Positions 51,174-60,831 of a DNA stretch of 64,000 nt are shown one piece after another. The DNA is taken from the NCBI RefSeq assembly GCF_022568835.1, contig NZ_JAKZHV010000001.1, positions 496,001-560,000 of the forward strand. Reading direction: 5' to 3'. Position numbers and translations under genes: made by a program. The DNA is from Arsenicicoccus piscis (GTDB lineage Bacteria; Actinomycetota; Actinomycetes; Actinomycetales; Dermatophilaceae). Under the pieces are notes generated by a model. That model ran no database searches. It saw nothing but the letters and a program-made list of their open reading frames with translations, and was not told where the DNA came from. Each line of letters starts with the position of its first letter. Position 1 is the first letter of the stretch.

Positions 51174-51483
51174 CCTGACCCTCGGGGTTCGGCGCCGGGG
51201 TGCTGCCGCCTCCCTGACCGGTAGACCGTCACGCCGCCCTGGCTCGCTCGGGTCGGGGCACTGACGCCTCCCGGGGCGACCCTGGCCGACTCGGTTCGGG
51301 CGCGCACGCCGGGCCCACCGACTGCGCATGCCGTGCTCCGAAGCCGGCTGCCACACCGCCAGGCTGCCCGAGCTCGGGCCCTCCGATGGCGCTCCAGCAG
51401 CACCGACCCGATGCCCTGGCCCTGTGGCCCACCACCAGCTCTCTCGACCTCGCGCATCTCGCGCACCCGTGAAAGGGGACCTC
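51174..51483. other. Non-coding leader of the copper chaperone operon
   Basis: About 310 bp with no supported gene. It contains one GTAGACC heptamer (51221) and presumably the promoter of the following operon. No clear operator of CsoR or CopY type was recognised. Confidence 0.5.
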
Positions 51484-52152
51484 ATGCTTCGCACCACCCA
51501 CCGCACCATCAGCCCGACCAGCCAGATCCGCACCTCCAGCTCCAGCGGGACCACCAGGCACATCCGCACCATCTTGGTAGCCCTCGCAGCAGCCACCGCC
51601 CTCGGCGCGTGCGGTCAAGGCGGCGTCGGCACAACCGGCGCCACCTCCCCCGAGATCGCAGGCGCGGCAGCGACCGCGTCGACCCCCACCAGCACCGACT
51701 CAGCCAGCTCCACCTCAGGCCTGGTGATCAGCAACGCCTGGGTCAAGGCCACGACGGGCACCATGACCGGGATGTTCGGCACGCTGACGAACACGACCGA
51801 CCACCCCGTCACGGTCGTCAAGGCCACCAGCCCGGGTGCCGACATGGTCCAGCTGCACATCACCGTCAAGGACGCCGGCGGCGCCATGGTGATGAAGCAG
51901 ACCCACGACGGGTTCACGGTGCCGGCCAAGGGCAGCGTCGAGCTCAAGCCGGGCGGCAACCACGTCATGCTCATGGAGCTGCGCCAGCCGGTGCTCTCGG
52001 GCACGTCGACCGAGGTCACGCTGACCACGGACTCCGGTGCGACACTGCGGATCTCGGCGCCAGGGCGAGAGTTCTCTGGCGCCAAGGAGACGTACGCCCC
52101 CGGCACCGAGGGCTCCACCGGGGCCAGCCCGGCGCCCACGTCGGGGCACTGA
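51484..52152 (+). CDS. PCu(A)C-type periplasmic copper chaperone, lipoprotein
   Basis: A 222-residue exported protein. The signal sequence and lipobox (ALGAC, Cys about 42) are followed by a Ser/Thr linker and a cupredoxin-like PCuAC domain. Copper-ligand residues are visible as VQLHITVKDAGGAMVMK (His and Met) and GGNHVMLMELRQP (His-x-Met). It would carry Cu(I) to membrane or secreted cuproenzymes. ATG 51484 has GAAAGGGG upstream. Its stop overlaps the Dyp peroxidase ATG by 1 nt, the same arrangement as ecuC-dtpA type copper loci in streptomycetes. Confidence 0.9.
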   Translation: MLRTTHRTISPTSQIRTSSSSGTTRHIRTILVALAAATALGACGQGGVGTTGATSPEIAGAAATASTPTSTDSASSTSGLVISNAWVKATTGTMTGMFGTLTNTTDHPVTVVKATSPGADMVQLHITVKDAGGAMVMKQTHDGFTVPAKGSVELKPGGNHVMLMELRQPVLSGTSTEVTLTTDSGATLRISAPGREFSGAKETYAPGTEGSTGASPAPTSGH

Positions 52153-53468
52153 TGGCTGTCGGATCAGCCTCGGACGCGCCCGGTTCGCGCTCCCCGGGAC
52201 CACGCCGCCGGGACCTGCTCGCCGGGGGCGTGGGCGCCCTCGGCGGGCTGGGCCTGGGCGGGCTCGCCGGGCACCAGGCGGCCCACGCGGAGGGCTCCCC
52301 TGCGAGGCCAGCCAGCTCCGGAGCGACTGGCGCGACCGGCACCGGCACGTCGGCGACCGCTGACGCCACGACCGGCCCCGGCGCCCTGGGCCGGGCGAGG
52401 CGACCGTTCTACGGCACGCACCAGGGCGGGGTCTTCGATCGGCCACAGGCACACGGCGTGTGGCTCGGTCTCGACCTCGTGGAGGAAGCGGACGCGAGCA
52501 CCCTCCGGCGGCTCTTCACGATCTGGACCGACGACGCGGCGGCGCTGATGTCCGGGCGAGGCCCGCTCGCCGACACCGAGCCCGAGATGGCCGCTGTCAC
52601 GGCGGGACTCACGATCACGTTTGGTGTGGGACCAGGCGTGTTCGACCTCACCGGGATCACCGCTGACCGCCCCGGGTGGTTGCGTCCGCTGCCGGCATTC
52701 CCGAGCATCGACCAGCTCGAGGAGCGTTGGCGTGGCACGGATCTTGTCGTCCAGATCTGCGCGGACTCGCCGCTCACCGTGGCGCACGCCCAGTGGGTGC
52801 TGCTCAAGGACGCTCGCTCGCTGGCGCGGATCGTCTGGTGCCAGAAGGGATTCCGCGAGGCCGTCGGCACCGAGGTGCCGGGTCGCTCGATGCGCAACCT
52901 CTTCGGGCAGGTGGACGGCACGGTGAATCCTGCTGCAGGACAGGATGATCCGGTCGTCTGGATGTGTGCCTCCGCACCCGACTGGCTGCGGGGCGGGACG
53001 TCGATGGTGCTACGCCGGATCGCCATGAACCTGTCCACCTGGGAGCAGGCCGACTCGGTCAGCCGGGAGCTCGCCCTCGGGCGCACCCAAGCCACCGGGG
53101 CGCCCCTGACCGGCCAGGTCGAGCACGACGTCCCCGACCTGCAGGCCACCGACGCCATCGGCCTGCCGGTGATCGACACGTTCTCCCACGTGCGCCGCTC
53201 GATGCCGCACGAGCACGGCGGCGTCGACCGGTTCCTGCGGCGGCCGTACACCTACGACGAGGGTCCCAGCGCCCACGCCCTGTCCGACGCCGGCCTGCTG
53301 TTCGTCGCGTTCCAGGCCGATCTGGAGCGGCAGTTCCTGCCGGTGCAGCGTCGGCTGGCCGAGGCGGACCGGCTCAACGCCTGGACGACGCCGGTGGGGT
53401 CCGCGGTCTACGCCATCCCGCGCGGGGTCCGTGAGGGCGAGGTCCTCGCCGAGGGTCTGTGGCGGTGA
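52152..53468 (+). CDS. Tat-exported Dyp-type haem peroxidase (DtpA/EfeB-like)
   Basis: A 438-residue peroxidase. The twin-arginine signal (PRRRDLLAGGVGALGGLGLGG) ends at about residue 45. The mature part has two ferredoxin-like halves with GQVDGTVNP (GxxDG motif, distal Asp), the proximal-His region FSHVRRSMP and an Arg on the distal side. Members of this group in copper loci accept Cu from a chaperone and mature a cuproenzyme. The gene is translationally coupled to the PCuAC chaperone. An iron-uptake EfeB role is possible but there is no efeUO here. Confidence 0.9.
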   Translation: MAVGSASDAPGSRSPGPRRRDLLAGGVGALGGLGLGGLAGHQAAHAEGSPARPASSGATGATGTGTSATADATTGPGALGRARRPFYGTHQGGVFDRPQAHGVWLGLDLVEEADASTLRRLFTIWTDDAAALMSGRGPLADTEPEMAAVTAGLTITFGVGPGVFDLTGITADRPGWLRPLPAFPSIDQLEERWRGTDLVVQICADSPLTVAHAQWVLLKDARSLARIVWCQKGFREAVGTEVPGRSMRNLFGQVDGTVNPAAGQDDPVVWMCASAPDWLRGGTSMVLRRIAMNLSTWEQADSVSRELALGRTQATGAPLTGQVEHDVPDLQATDAIGLPVIDTFSHVRRSMPHEHGGVDRFLRRPYTYDEGPSAHALSDAGLLFVAFQADLERQFLPVQRRLAEADRLNAWTTPVGSAVYAIPRGVREGEVLAEGLWR

Positions 53469-53510
53469 CTTGAGGGGGTGAGCGGACGCGATTTGGGGTA
53501 TGACTCTGGG

Positions 53511-53882
53511 ATGCAGACTGACAACAGTGGCTACGGAAGCAACATCGAGCTCAACTCGGCTGCGGTCGACGAGATGAGCGAGCGGGACCTGGACGCGTAC
53601 GTGTCGGCTCTGGTGGCCACCGCGCGCCAGGCGAGGGGCAAGGACCACGTCGAGGTCACGAAGATCCTCCAGGACGAGCTCGACGCCGCCGGCGTGAGCG
53701 AGAACGACGTCGTCACCCGCAACCTCGCCGAGACGATCATGCGCTCCGACGGCGACATCTCCATCACGGTGGACAGCGGCGAGGTGCTCTACGGGCCCGG
53801 CGCGGCGAAGCCCGCTCGCCACGAGCCGAACGTCCACGGCGACGACGACCCCGAGCACCCGGACCGCCCGGCGCTCACCTGA
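53511..53882 (+). CDS. Small acidic hypothetical protein
   Basis: A 123-residue acidic protein (MQTDNSGYGSNIELNS..., ending in HGDDDPEHPDRPALT) with no motif I recognise. The middle is helical (ERDLDAYVSALVATARQARGK, VTRNLAETIMRSDG). A GTG at 53478 would add 11 residues. It ends 48 bp from the convergent ogt gene. Function unknown. Confidence 0.6.
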   Translation: MQTDNSGYGSNIELNSAAVDEMSERDLDAYVSALVATARQARGKDHVEVTKILQDELDAAGVSENDVVTRNLAETIMRSDGDISITVDSGEVLYGPGAAKPARHEPNVHGDDDPEHPDRPALT

Positions 53883-53929
53883 GTCGTCCTGGCCAGAGGC
53901 GGCAGCCCACCGGGCCGGGGCAACAGCGG

Positions 53930-54472
53930 TTAGAACAAGCGCGTCGCCGTCACCTCGGCCGGCTCCTCCAGAGCCAGCAGCGCGCGCTTGCGGTCGAGGC
54001 CACCGGCGTAGCCCGTCAGCGACCCGTCGCTGCCGAGCACCCGGTGGCACGGCACGATCACGCTGATCGGGTTGTGCCCGACAGACTGACCCACGGCCTG
54101 GGCGAGCCCCCGACCGCCGACCTGCTCGGCCAAGGCGCCGTAGGTCGTGGTGGCGCCGTACGGGATGGCGCACAGCAGCGCCCACACCCGCTGGGCGAAG
54201 GCGTCGCCACGTGGAGCGAGCGGCAGGTCGAACGCGCGTCGCTCCCCGGCGAAGTACTCGGCGAGCTGCTCGGCCGCGAGCCCGAGCACAGGGTCCGCGC
54301 CAGGGTCTACCCGAGGTCCGAAGGTCCACGCCTCGTGAAGGTAGCGCTGCCCGTCGAAGTAGGCGCCCACGAGCGCGGCCTCGCGCGCCACCAGCACCAC
54401 GTCGCCGAGCGGGCTCGTCACACGCGTGTGCCGAGCCGTGGTGGGTCGAGCCTCGGTGTGCGTCTGGGTCAT
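53930..54472 (-). CDS. ogt: Methylated-DNA--[protein]-cysteine S-methyltransferase
   Basis: A 180-residue Ogt-type suicide repair enzyme. The active site is VIVPCHRVLG (Cys about 145), with the DNA-binding helix GRGLAQAVGQSVGHNPI and the N-terminal DYxE-like region. It removes O6-alkyl groups from guanine. The start codon is followed upstream by 140 bp of regulatory DNA shared with the divergent hemerythrin gene. The N-terminus lacks the Ada transcription domain. Confidence 0.93.
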   Translation of the reverse strand: MTQTHTEARPTTARHTRVTSPLGDVVLVAREAALVGAYFDGQRYLHEAWTFGPRVDPGADPVLGLAAEQLAEYFAGERRAFDLPLAPRGDAFAQRVWALLCAIPYGATTTYGALAEQVGGRGLAQAVGQSVGHNPISVIVPCHRVLGSDGSLTGYAGGLDRKRALLALEEPAEVTATRLF

Positions 54473-54540
54473 GTGCGTCTGTCCTGGGTCAGGGTGTCAT
54501 GGCGTAGACGCGTGCGGCGGCCTGAGCGTGAGGTCTCGCC

Positions 54541-54604
54541 ATGCGATGTCCGTCAAATAGACACCTCGCTCCGTTAAATTGACACCCTGCACCGCACATC
54601 GCAT
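54541..54604. promoter_or_regulatory. Divergent regulatory element: 9-bp inverted repeat around two direct repeats
   Basis: ATGCGATGT (54541-54549) and its perfect complement ACATCGCAT (54596-54604) enclose two direct repeats, GTCAAATAGACACC (54552) and GTTAAATTGACACC (54573), 21 bp apart and 12 of 14 identical. The 21-bp period places them on the same DNA face. The element lies between the divergent ogt and hemerythrin genes, ending 10 bp before the latter. It looks like a multi-site operator. The regulator is unknown. Confidence 0.6.
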
Positions 54605-54613
54605 CGTGGAGCC

Positions 54614-55090
54614 ATGTGCTCCTACTGCGGGTGCCGCAACCTCACCCTGATCGGTCGCTACTCCGACGAGCACGACGAGTGCGTCAACCGTCTCGGTGAC
54701 GCCCGCCGCGCGGTGGAGTCCGGCGACCAGGAAGCCATCCGCGCGGCCATGGTGCACCTCGACGAGCTGCTGCGACCGCACACCCACTCCGAGGAGCGCG
54801 GCCTGTTTGCGGTGCTGCGCGAGGACGACGACTTCACCGACCACGTCGACAGCCTCTGCTCCGAGCACCGGGACCTCGACGAGATGCTCGAGACGATCCG
54901 CGACGGCGACCCGTCCGGCTTCGACGCCTTCGAACGCCGCCTGCGCGTGCATATCGAGCGCGAGGAGAACGGCCTGTTCCCAGCCGCGGCGGTCAGCCTC
55001 GACGGCGAGCAGTGGGAGCGGATCGTGGCGCTCGACGCGGCCGGCGGAGCATACTCGAACGTGCACGACCACCCGGGTCACAGCCACTGA
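54614..55090 (+). CDS. Hemerythrin-domain protein
   Basis: A 158-residue four-helix-bundle protein. Diiron ligands are visible as DEHDECV (His), HLDELLRPHTHSEERGLF (His, Glu), EHRDLDEML (His) and RRLRVHIEREENGLFP (His, Glu). The N-terminus MCSYCGCRNLT has a CxxCxC motif and the C-terminus ends HDHPGHSH, so it could bind a second metal or be redox-responsive. Members of this group respond to oxygen, NO or zinc. A compound regulatory element lies directly upstream. Confidence 0.88.
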   Translation: MCSYCGCRNLTLIGRYSDEHDECVNRLGDARRAVESGDQEAIRAAMVHLDELLRPHTHSEERGLFAVLREDDDFTDHVDSLCSEHRDLDEMLETIRDGDPSGFDAFERRLRVHIEREENGLFPAAAVSLDGEQWERIVALDAAGGAYSNVHDHPGHSH

Positions 55091-55128
55091 CCCCAGCGAC
55101 CACCCGGGGGCGACCTGAGGAGCCACCG

Positions 55129-55677
55129 ATGCGCGAGACGCCCGAGGACCTCACCCGGCTGCAGGAGCTGCTGGACGCGTCGCACGCACGCTCCACCGGG
55201 CACCTGCGCAGCATCATCAACGACGAACGTCGGCTCACCGCAACGGATCTCGCGGCCCTCCTCACCGGCATGAAGGTCCTCTCGGTCGCCACCGTCACGC
55301 GCGCCGGCGCGCCGCGGATCAGCGCGCTGGACGGGCACTTCCTGCACGGCACCTGGATCTTCTCGACATCGGGCGACTCCGCCAAGGCGCGGCACCTCGA
55401 GGCGCGACCGGCGGTCAGCGTCGCCCACGTGGACGGCGAGGAGATGGCCGTCTTCGCACACGGGGACGCCGAGCTGCTGGGACCCGGCACAGCGGTCTAC
55501 GAGGAGACGGTGGCGCACCTCATCGCCCACTACGACAGCGACCCGCGGGGCTGGGGGCCCGACATCCGGATCTACCGGCTGGTGCCGAGCTGGATGGTCG
55601 GGTACGCGTTCGAGCGTGAGCGGCTGCTGCGTGAGCGGGTCGCGACGCCGTCACCGGGTGATGAGCAGTCTGTCTGA
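55129..55677 (+). CDS. Pyridoxamine 5'-phosphate oxidase-like FMN-binding protein
   Basis: A 182-residue split-barrel protein. ALLTGMKVLSVATVTRAGAPRISALDGHFLHGTWIFSTS is the PNPOx-like core, with ARPAVSVAHVDGEEMAVFAHG following. ATG 55129 was chosen because GAGGAG lies 7 nt upstream. Such proteins bind FMN or F420 and reduce varied substrates; the substrate here is not predictable. The stop is just before the hppD promoter region. Confidence 0.82.
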   Translation: MRETPEDLTRLQELLDASHARSTGHLRSIINDERRLTATDLAALLTGMKVLSVATVTRAGAPRISALDGHFLHGTWIFSTSGDSAKARHLEARPAVSVAHVDGEEMAVFAHGDAELLGPGTAVYEETVAHLIAHYDSDPRGWGPDIRIYRLVPSWMVGYAFERERLLRERVATPSPGDEQSV

Positions 55678-55692
55678 CGATTAGTCCTGTGA

Positions 55693-57067
<1,375 letters not shown>

Positions 57068-57195
57068 ACCGGGTCCCGTCGGGTCGGTTGGTCGGGCTGG
57101 CTGGCCGCTCGGTTTGCTGGCCGCTCGGAGGCTTGGCTAGTCGGCGGGCCGGCCGAGCGCATGGGCTGGCTGGTCGTCTGTGCGCACGTTGCGGT

Positions 57196-57260
57196 GATCT
57201 GCGCAGGCTCCCGTGAGGTGCGCAGGGTCGGGAGGGCGGCGTCTCACGGTTTCCTGCGCG
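57196..57260 (+). repeat. Dispersed intergenic repeat, copy 2
   Basis: The plus strand matches the minus strand of 16827-16890. Shared exact blocks are CCGTGAGGTGCG (57212), GGGAGGGCGGCGTCTCAC (57230) and TTCCTGCGCG (57251). Differences are mostly single bases. It lies in the hppD-argF gap of about 580 bp that has no gene. Confidence 0.8.
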
Positions 57261-57413
57261 TCTCACCGGTTTGCGCTCGCATTCGCGCTCGGATCGGGCC
57301 GCTCGACGTGGACGGTGGGGCCGCGGCGGTTGAGAGGCCCCGCGCATATCGCCACACCCCCACCACGGCAGCCACGACCGAGCGCCGGCCACCCGAGACG
57401 CCGCACCCGTACC

Positions 57414-57480
57414 CTTCGGACTGATTCGTGGCCCAAACCAGACGATTTGCACGTTCTACACGGCGTGAATCAGTCCGAAG
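57414..57480. other. Long stem-loop with 14-bp perfect arms in the hppD-argF gap
   Basis: cttcggactgattc (57414-57427) pairs perfectly with gaatcagtccgaag (57467-57480), with a 39-nt loop that is AT-richer than its surroundings (gacgatttgcacgttctac). The arms continue with gtgg/ggcg partly paired. This is too long for an ordinary terminator and has no T-tract. It could be an IS-end remnant (MITE-like), an RNA element or a protein-binding dyad. Confidence 0.6.
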
Positions 57481-57515
57481 CGCACGCCCACCGGCCTCGC
57501 GCGAGCCGAGCGGGG

Positions 57516-57607
57516 CGTGGGGCCCGACCCGAAGGGCCGTGGCGGGCCTGGCGGGAGGCGCGAGCTGGCGAGCGCCGGATGGTAGGCCCGTAGGGCCGGG
57601 CCCCACG
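57516..57607. repeat. 11-bp inverted repeat with structured centre, upstream of argF stop
   Basis: cgtggggcccg (57516-57526) and its exact complement cgggccccacg (57597-57607) enclose about 70 bp that contain further complementary GC segments (gaagggcc, gtagggcc). Predicted to form one large hairpin near the 3' end of the argF gene on the minus strand. A transcription terminator for argF/arcA is likely. Confidence 0.5.
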
Positions 57608-57651
57608 ACCGCCGACGAGCCCAACCACACGAGCCCAACCAGCGCGACGGC

Positions 57652-58662
57652 CTACGAGCTCGACGACCCCAGAGTGGCCACCATGACAGCGCGGATGGTG
57701 TGCATGCGGTTCTCGGCCTGGTCGAAGACGATCGACGCCGGGGACTCGAAGACCTCGTCGGTGACCTCGATGCCGCCGTCGATGCCGAAGAGGCGGTAGA
57801 CCTCCTCGCCCACCTGGGTCTCGCGGTCGTGGAAGGCCGGGAGGCAGTGCATGAACTTCACGTCGGGGTTGCCGGTGCGGGCCATCAGGTCGGCGTTGAC
57901 CTGGTAGTCGCGCAGCAGGTCGATGCGCTCCTCCCAGATCTCCTTGGGCTCACCCATCGACACCCAGACGTCGGTGTGCACGAAGTCGACGCCGCGGACG
58001 CCCTCGGAGATGTCGTCGGTGACGAGGATCCGGGCGCCGGTGCGGCTGGCGAGATCCCTTGCGGCGGAGAGGATCTCGGGGGAGGTCTGCTGCTTGGGCG
58101 GGGCGACCATGCGCACGTCCATGCCCATCAGGGCGCCGGCGGCGAGCAGCGAGTTGCCGACGTTGTTGCGGGCGTCGCCGAGGAAGGCGTAGGAGATCTC
58201 GGAGAGCGGCTTGTCCGAGTGCTCGCGCATGGTGACCAGGTCGCAGAGGGACTGGGTGGGGTGCCAGTCGTCGGTGAGGCCGTTCCAGACCGGGACGCCG
58301 GAGAACTCGGCGAGACGGTCGGCGGAGCTCTGGGCGGCGCCGCGGTACTGCAGGCCGTCGAACATCCGGCCGAGGACGCGAGCGGTGTCCTTGACCGACT
58401 CCTTGTGGCCGATCTGCGAGCCGAGCGGGTCCAGATAGGTCACTTGGGCGCCCTCGAGGTGGGCCGCGACCTCGAACGAGCAGCGGGTGCGGGTGGAGGT
58501 CTTCTCGAAGATCAGCGCGATGTTCTTGTCGACGAGGTGCTTGGACTGGAAACCCGAGCGACGGGCGGCCTTCAGCTCGTCGGCGAGGTCCATCAGCCCG
58601 AGCCACTCCTCGGGGGTGAAGTCGAGCTCCTTGATGAAGCTGCGACCGCGCAGGTCGATCAC
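57652..58662 (-). CDS. arcB: Ornithine carbamoyltransferase (arcB-type, in arginine deiminase operon)
   Basis: A 336-residue OTCase. The carbamoyl-phosphate motif is [13 protein letters not shown], then [11 protein letters not shown] (HPTQ), [23 protein letters not shown] and the ornithine-binding motif [10 protein letters not shown]. The GTG start overlaps the arcA stop (GTGA). Coupled to arginine deiminase, it would run in the catabolic direction, giving ornithine and carbamoyl phosphate from citrulline. A carbamate kinase and antiporter are not in the window. Confidence 0.9.
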   Translation of the reverse strand: MIDLRGRSFIKELDFTPEEWLGLMDLADELKAARRSGFQSKHLVDKNIALIFEKTSTRTRCSFEVAAHLEGAQVTYLDPLGSQIGHKESVKDTARVLGRMFDGLQYRGAAQSSADRLAEFSGVPVWNGLTDDWHPTQSLCDLVTMREHSDKPLSEISYAFLGDARNNVGNSLLAAGALMGMDVRMVAPPKQQTSPEILSAARDLASRTGARILVTDDISEGVRGVDFVHTDVWVSMGEPKEIWEERIDLLRDYQVNADLMARTGNPDVKFMHCLPAFHDRETQVGEEVYRLFGIDGGIEVTDEVFESPASIVFDQAENRMHTIRAVMVATLGSSSS

Positions 58663-59907
58663 GTCAGGTCCTCTCGCTCGATGGGGCAGCTCATGCAGCG
58701 GGGACCACCGCGGCCCCGACCGAGCTCGCTTCCCTTGATCGTCAGCACCTCCACGCCGTTGGCGCGCAGGTGCTCGTTGCTCACGACGTTGCGCTCGTAG
58801 GCCACGACCACACCGGGGCGGACGGCGAGAACGTTGCACCCGTCGTCCCACTGCTCGCGCTCGGCGGCGGCGAGGTCCTGGTCGGCGGTCAGCGTGCGAA
58901 TCTCCTTGATGCCCAACGCTGCTCCGATGGCGCGGTGCATGTGCTCGGGGGCATGGTCCTCGACGTGGACGGATCCGTCGTCGCGCGGGCGCAGGGTCCA
59001 GCTCGGCAGCATCCCGAGGCCGGCGAACTTGGTGAAGGTCTCCTGGTCGACCATCGACATCACCGTGTCGAGGTGCATGAACTCGCGCGCCTTCGGCAGG
59101 GCGAGCGCCACGACCGTGTCCGCGGAGCCGGTGGTGAACAGCTGCTGGGCCAGGTGCTCCACGGCCTGCGGGGTGGTGCGCTCGGAGAGCCCGACGAGCA
59201 CGGCGCCGCCGCCGAGGATGTGGACGTCGCCACCCTCCATGGTCGACAGGCCGGCGACCGCACCGCGGCCCTCGTCGAAGCGGCGAGCGCCCGTCGCCTG
59301 GGCCCCGAGCACCGGGTGCCACTGGTAGATCGCGTCGTAGTGCAGCGACTCGCGCTTGCGGGCGGTCATCATCATCGCGTTGACCGACACCCCGTCGTAG
59401 ACCCAGCACGAGGTGTCCCGCGTGAACAGGTGGTTGGGCAGCGGCGGCAGCACGAACTCGCGCGCGCCCATCGCGTGCAGCAAGCGAGCCCGGGTCCTTC
59501 GGCAGCAGCCCGAGCATCTCGTCCTTGGTGAGCCCGCCGATGAGCACCCCGGAGAGGGCCTGCTCGTCGAGCGTCGACAGCAGCGCCATCATCGGTTCGA
59601 TCGCCTGCGGCCCGAAGATCTTGTCGTCGAGCAGCGAGTCGAGCAGGAAGTCGCGGGCCGCCGGCACCTCGAGCGTCTCGGTCAGCAGGTCGCGCAGGTA
59701 GAGCACCTCGACGCCCTCGCCGCGAAGCACGTCCGCGAACCCGTCGTGCTCGCGCTGCGCCTCCTCGATCCAGGGCAGGTCGTCGAAGAGCAGGCCCTCC
59801 TTGTTGTTGGGCGTGAGCCGGGAGATCTCCTGGTCCGGCCGGTGCAGCACGACACGGCGCAGCGCGCCGACCTCCGAGCCCACGTGGACCCGTGCAGTCG
59901 CGGTCAT
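58659..59907 (-). pseudogene. arcA: Arginine deiminase, frameshifted
   Basis: The frame from ATG 59907 gives [21 protein letters not shown] and [18 protein letters not shown], a normal arginine deiminase start, but loses similarity at about 59485 (LLPKDPGS). The rest lies one frame over: [25 protein letters not shown] (catalytic Asp), [23 protein letters not shown] and the catalytic Cys in GGPRCMSCP. One extra base near 59485 causes the break. Together the parts give about 415 residues, the normal length. It is either a real null mutation or a sequence error. It is directly coupled to arcB. Confidence 0.85.
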
Positions 59908-60003
59908 GGTCATCTCCTCCAGGTGCTGAGCGCGGCGGTCACCGCTGATCCTGCCGGACCGGGCGACCGTCGCCCAGCGTCGTCCACCCTAGACTTGGCC
60001 ACC

Positions 60004-60831
60004 ATGCGAAGCGAGCGGCGCACGACCATCGTCGAGGTGCTGCTCCTGCTGGGGGTCAGCCTCGGCGCCTCCGCGCTGTGGTCGATCCTGCGGATCATCG
60101 AGCGCACGACCCGCAACGTCGCCCTCAACCAGCAGTCCTCGCAGCTCAACACCTCGGTCACCCCCGACCGGCCGTGGCTAGACCTCGCCTACCAGCTCGT
60201 CGGGATCGGGCTCGGCGTGGTCCCCGCCCTCCTCGCGCTCTACCTGCTGCGGGTGCGTCCGGGGACGGCTGCGCCGGCTCCGGTAGAACCCTCGCTCGGT
60301 CTCGCTCGCCGCGCCCCTTTGCGCGACGGCGCCGATCGCCGCGCACCCGTGCGCGACGGCGCCGACCGGCGCGCACCCGCGCGCGCCCTGCTCCACGGCC
60401 TCGGCCTGGCCGCGCTGATCGGCCTGCCCGGCCTGCTGCTCTACGTCGTGGGCCGCCAGCTCGGCATCACCACCGAGGTGCAGGCGGCCAACCTGTCCGG
60501 CGCGTGGTGGACCGTCCCCGTGCTCGTGCTCTCGGCCGTGCAGAACGCCGTCCTGGAGGAGGTCGTGGTCGTGGGCTACCTGCTGACCCGGCTGCGCCAG
60601 ATCGGCCTGCACCCGTGGGTGGCGATCGCGATCTCCGCGGTGCTGCGTGGGACCTATCACCTCTACCAGGGGTTCGGCCCGTTCCTCGGCAACGCCGTCA
60701 TGGGCGTCGTCTTCGGGTGGTACTTCACCCGGACCAAGCGGGTGCTGCCGCTGATCGTGGCGCACACCGTGCTCGACGTGGTCGCCTTCGTCGGCTATAC
60801 GCTCGCGAAGGGGCACCTGTCGTGGCTGTGA
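60004..60831 (+). CDS. CPBP-family intramembrane metalloprotease
   Basis: A 275-residue protein with about eight membrane helices. The CPBP (Abi-superfamily) motifs are NAVLEEVVVVGYLLTRL (Glu-Glu), RGTYHLYQGFGPFLG (His) and VAHTVLDVV (His). A 30-bp repeat (60311-60370) encodes two RDGADRRAP units in a cytosolic loop. CPBP proteases process membrane-anchored substrates; specificity is unknown. The start ATG 60004 is close to arcA, in opposite orientation. The gene overlaps the following transporter gene. Confidence 0.87.
   Translation: MRSERRTTIVEVLLLLGVSLGASALWSILRIIERTTRNVALNQQSSQLNTSVTPDRPWLDLAYQLVGIGLGVVPALLALYLLRVRPGTAAPAPVEPSLGLARRAPLRDGADRRAPVRDGADRRAPARALLHGLGLAALIGLPGLLLYVVGRQLGITTEVQAANLSGAWWTVPVLVLSAVQNAVLEEVVVVGYLLTRLRQIGLHPWVAIAISAVLRGTYHLYQGFGPFLGNAVMGVVFGWYFTRTKRVLPLIVAHTVLDVVAFVGYTLAKGHLSWL
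60311..60370 (+). repeat. 30-bp tandem duplication inside the CPBP gene
   Basis: Two units (60311-60340 and 60341-60370) match at 26 of 30 positions. They keep the reading frame and lengthen a loop between membrane helices 2 and 3. No effect on function is predictable. Confidence 0.85.
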
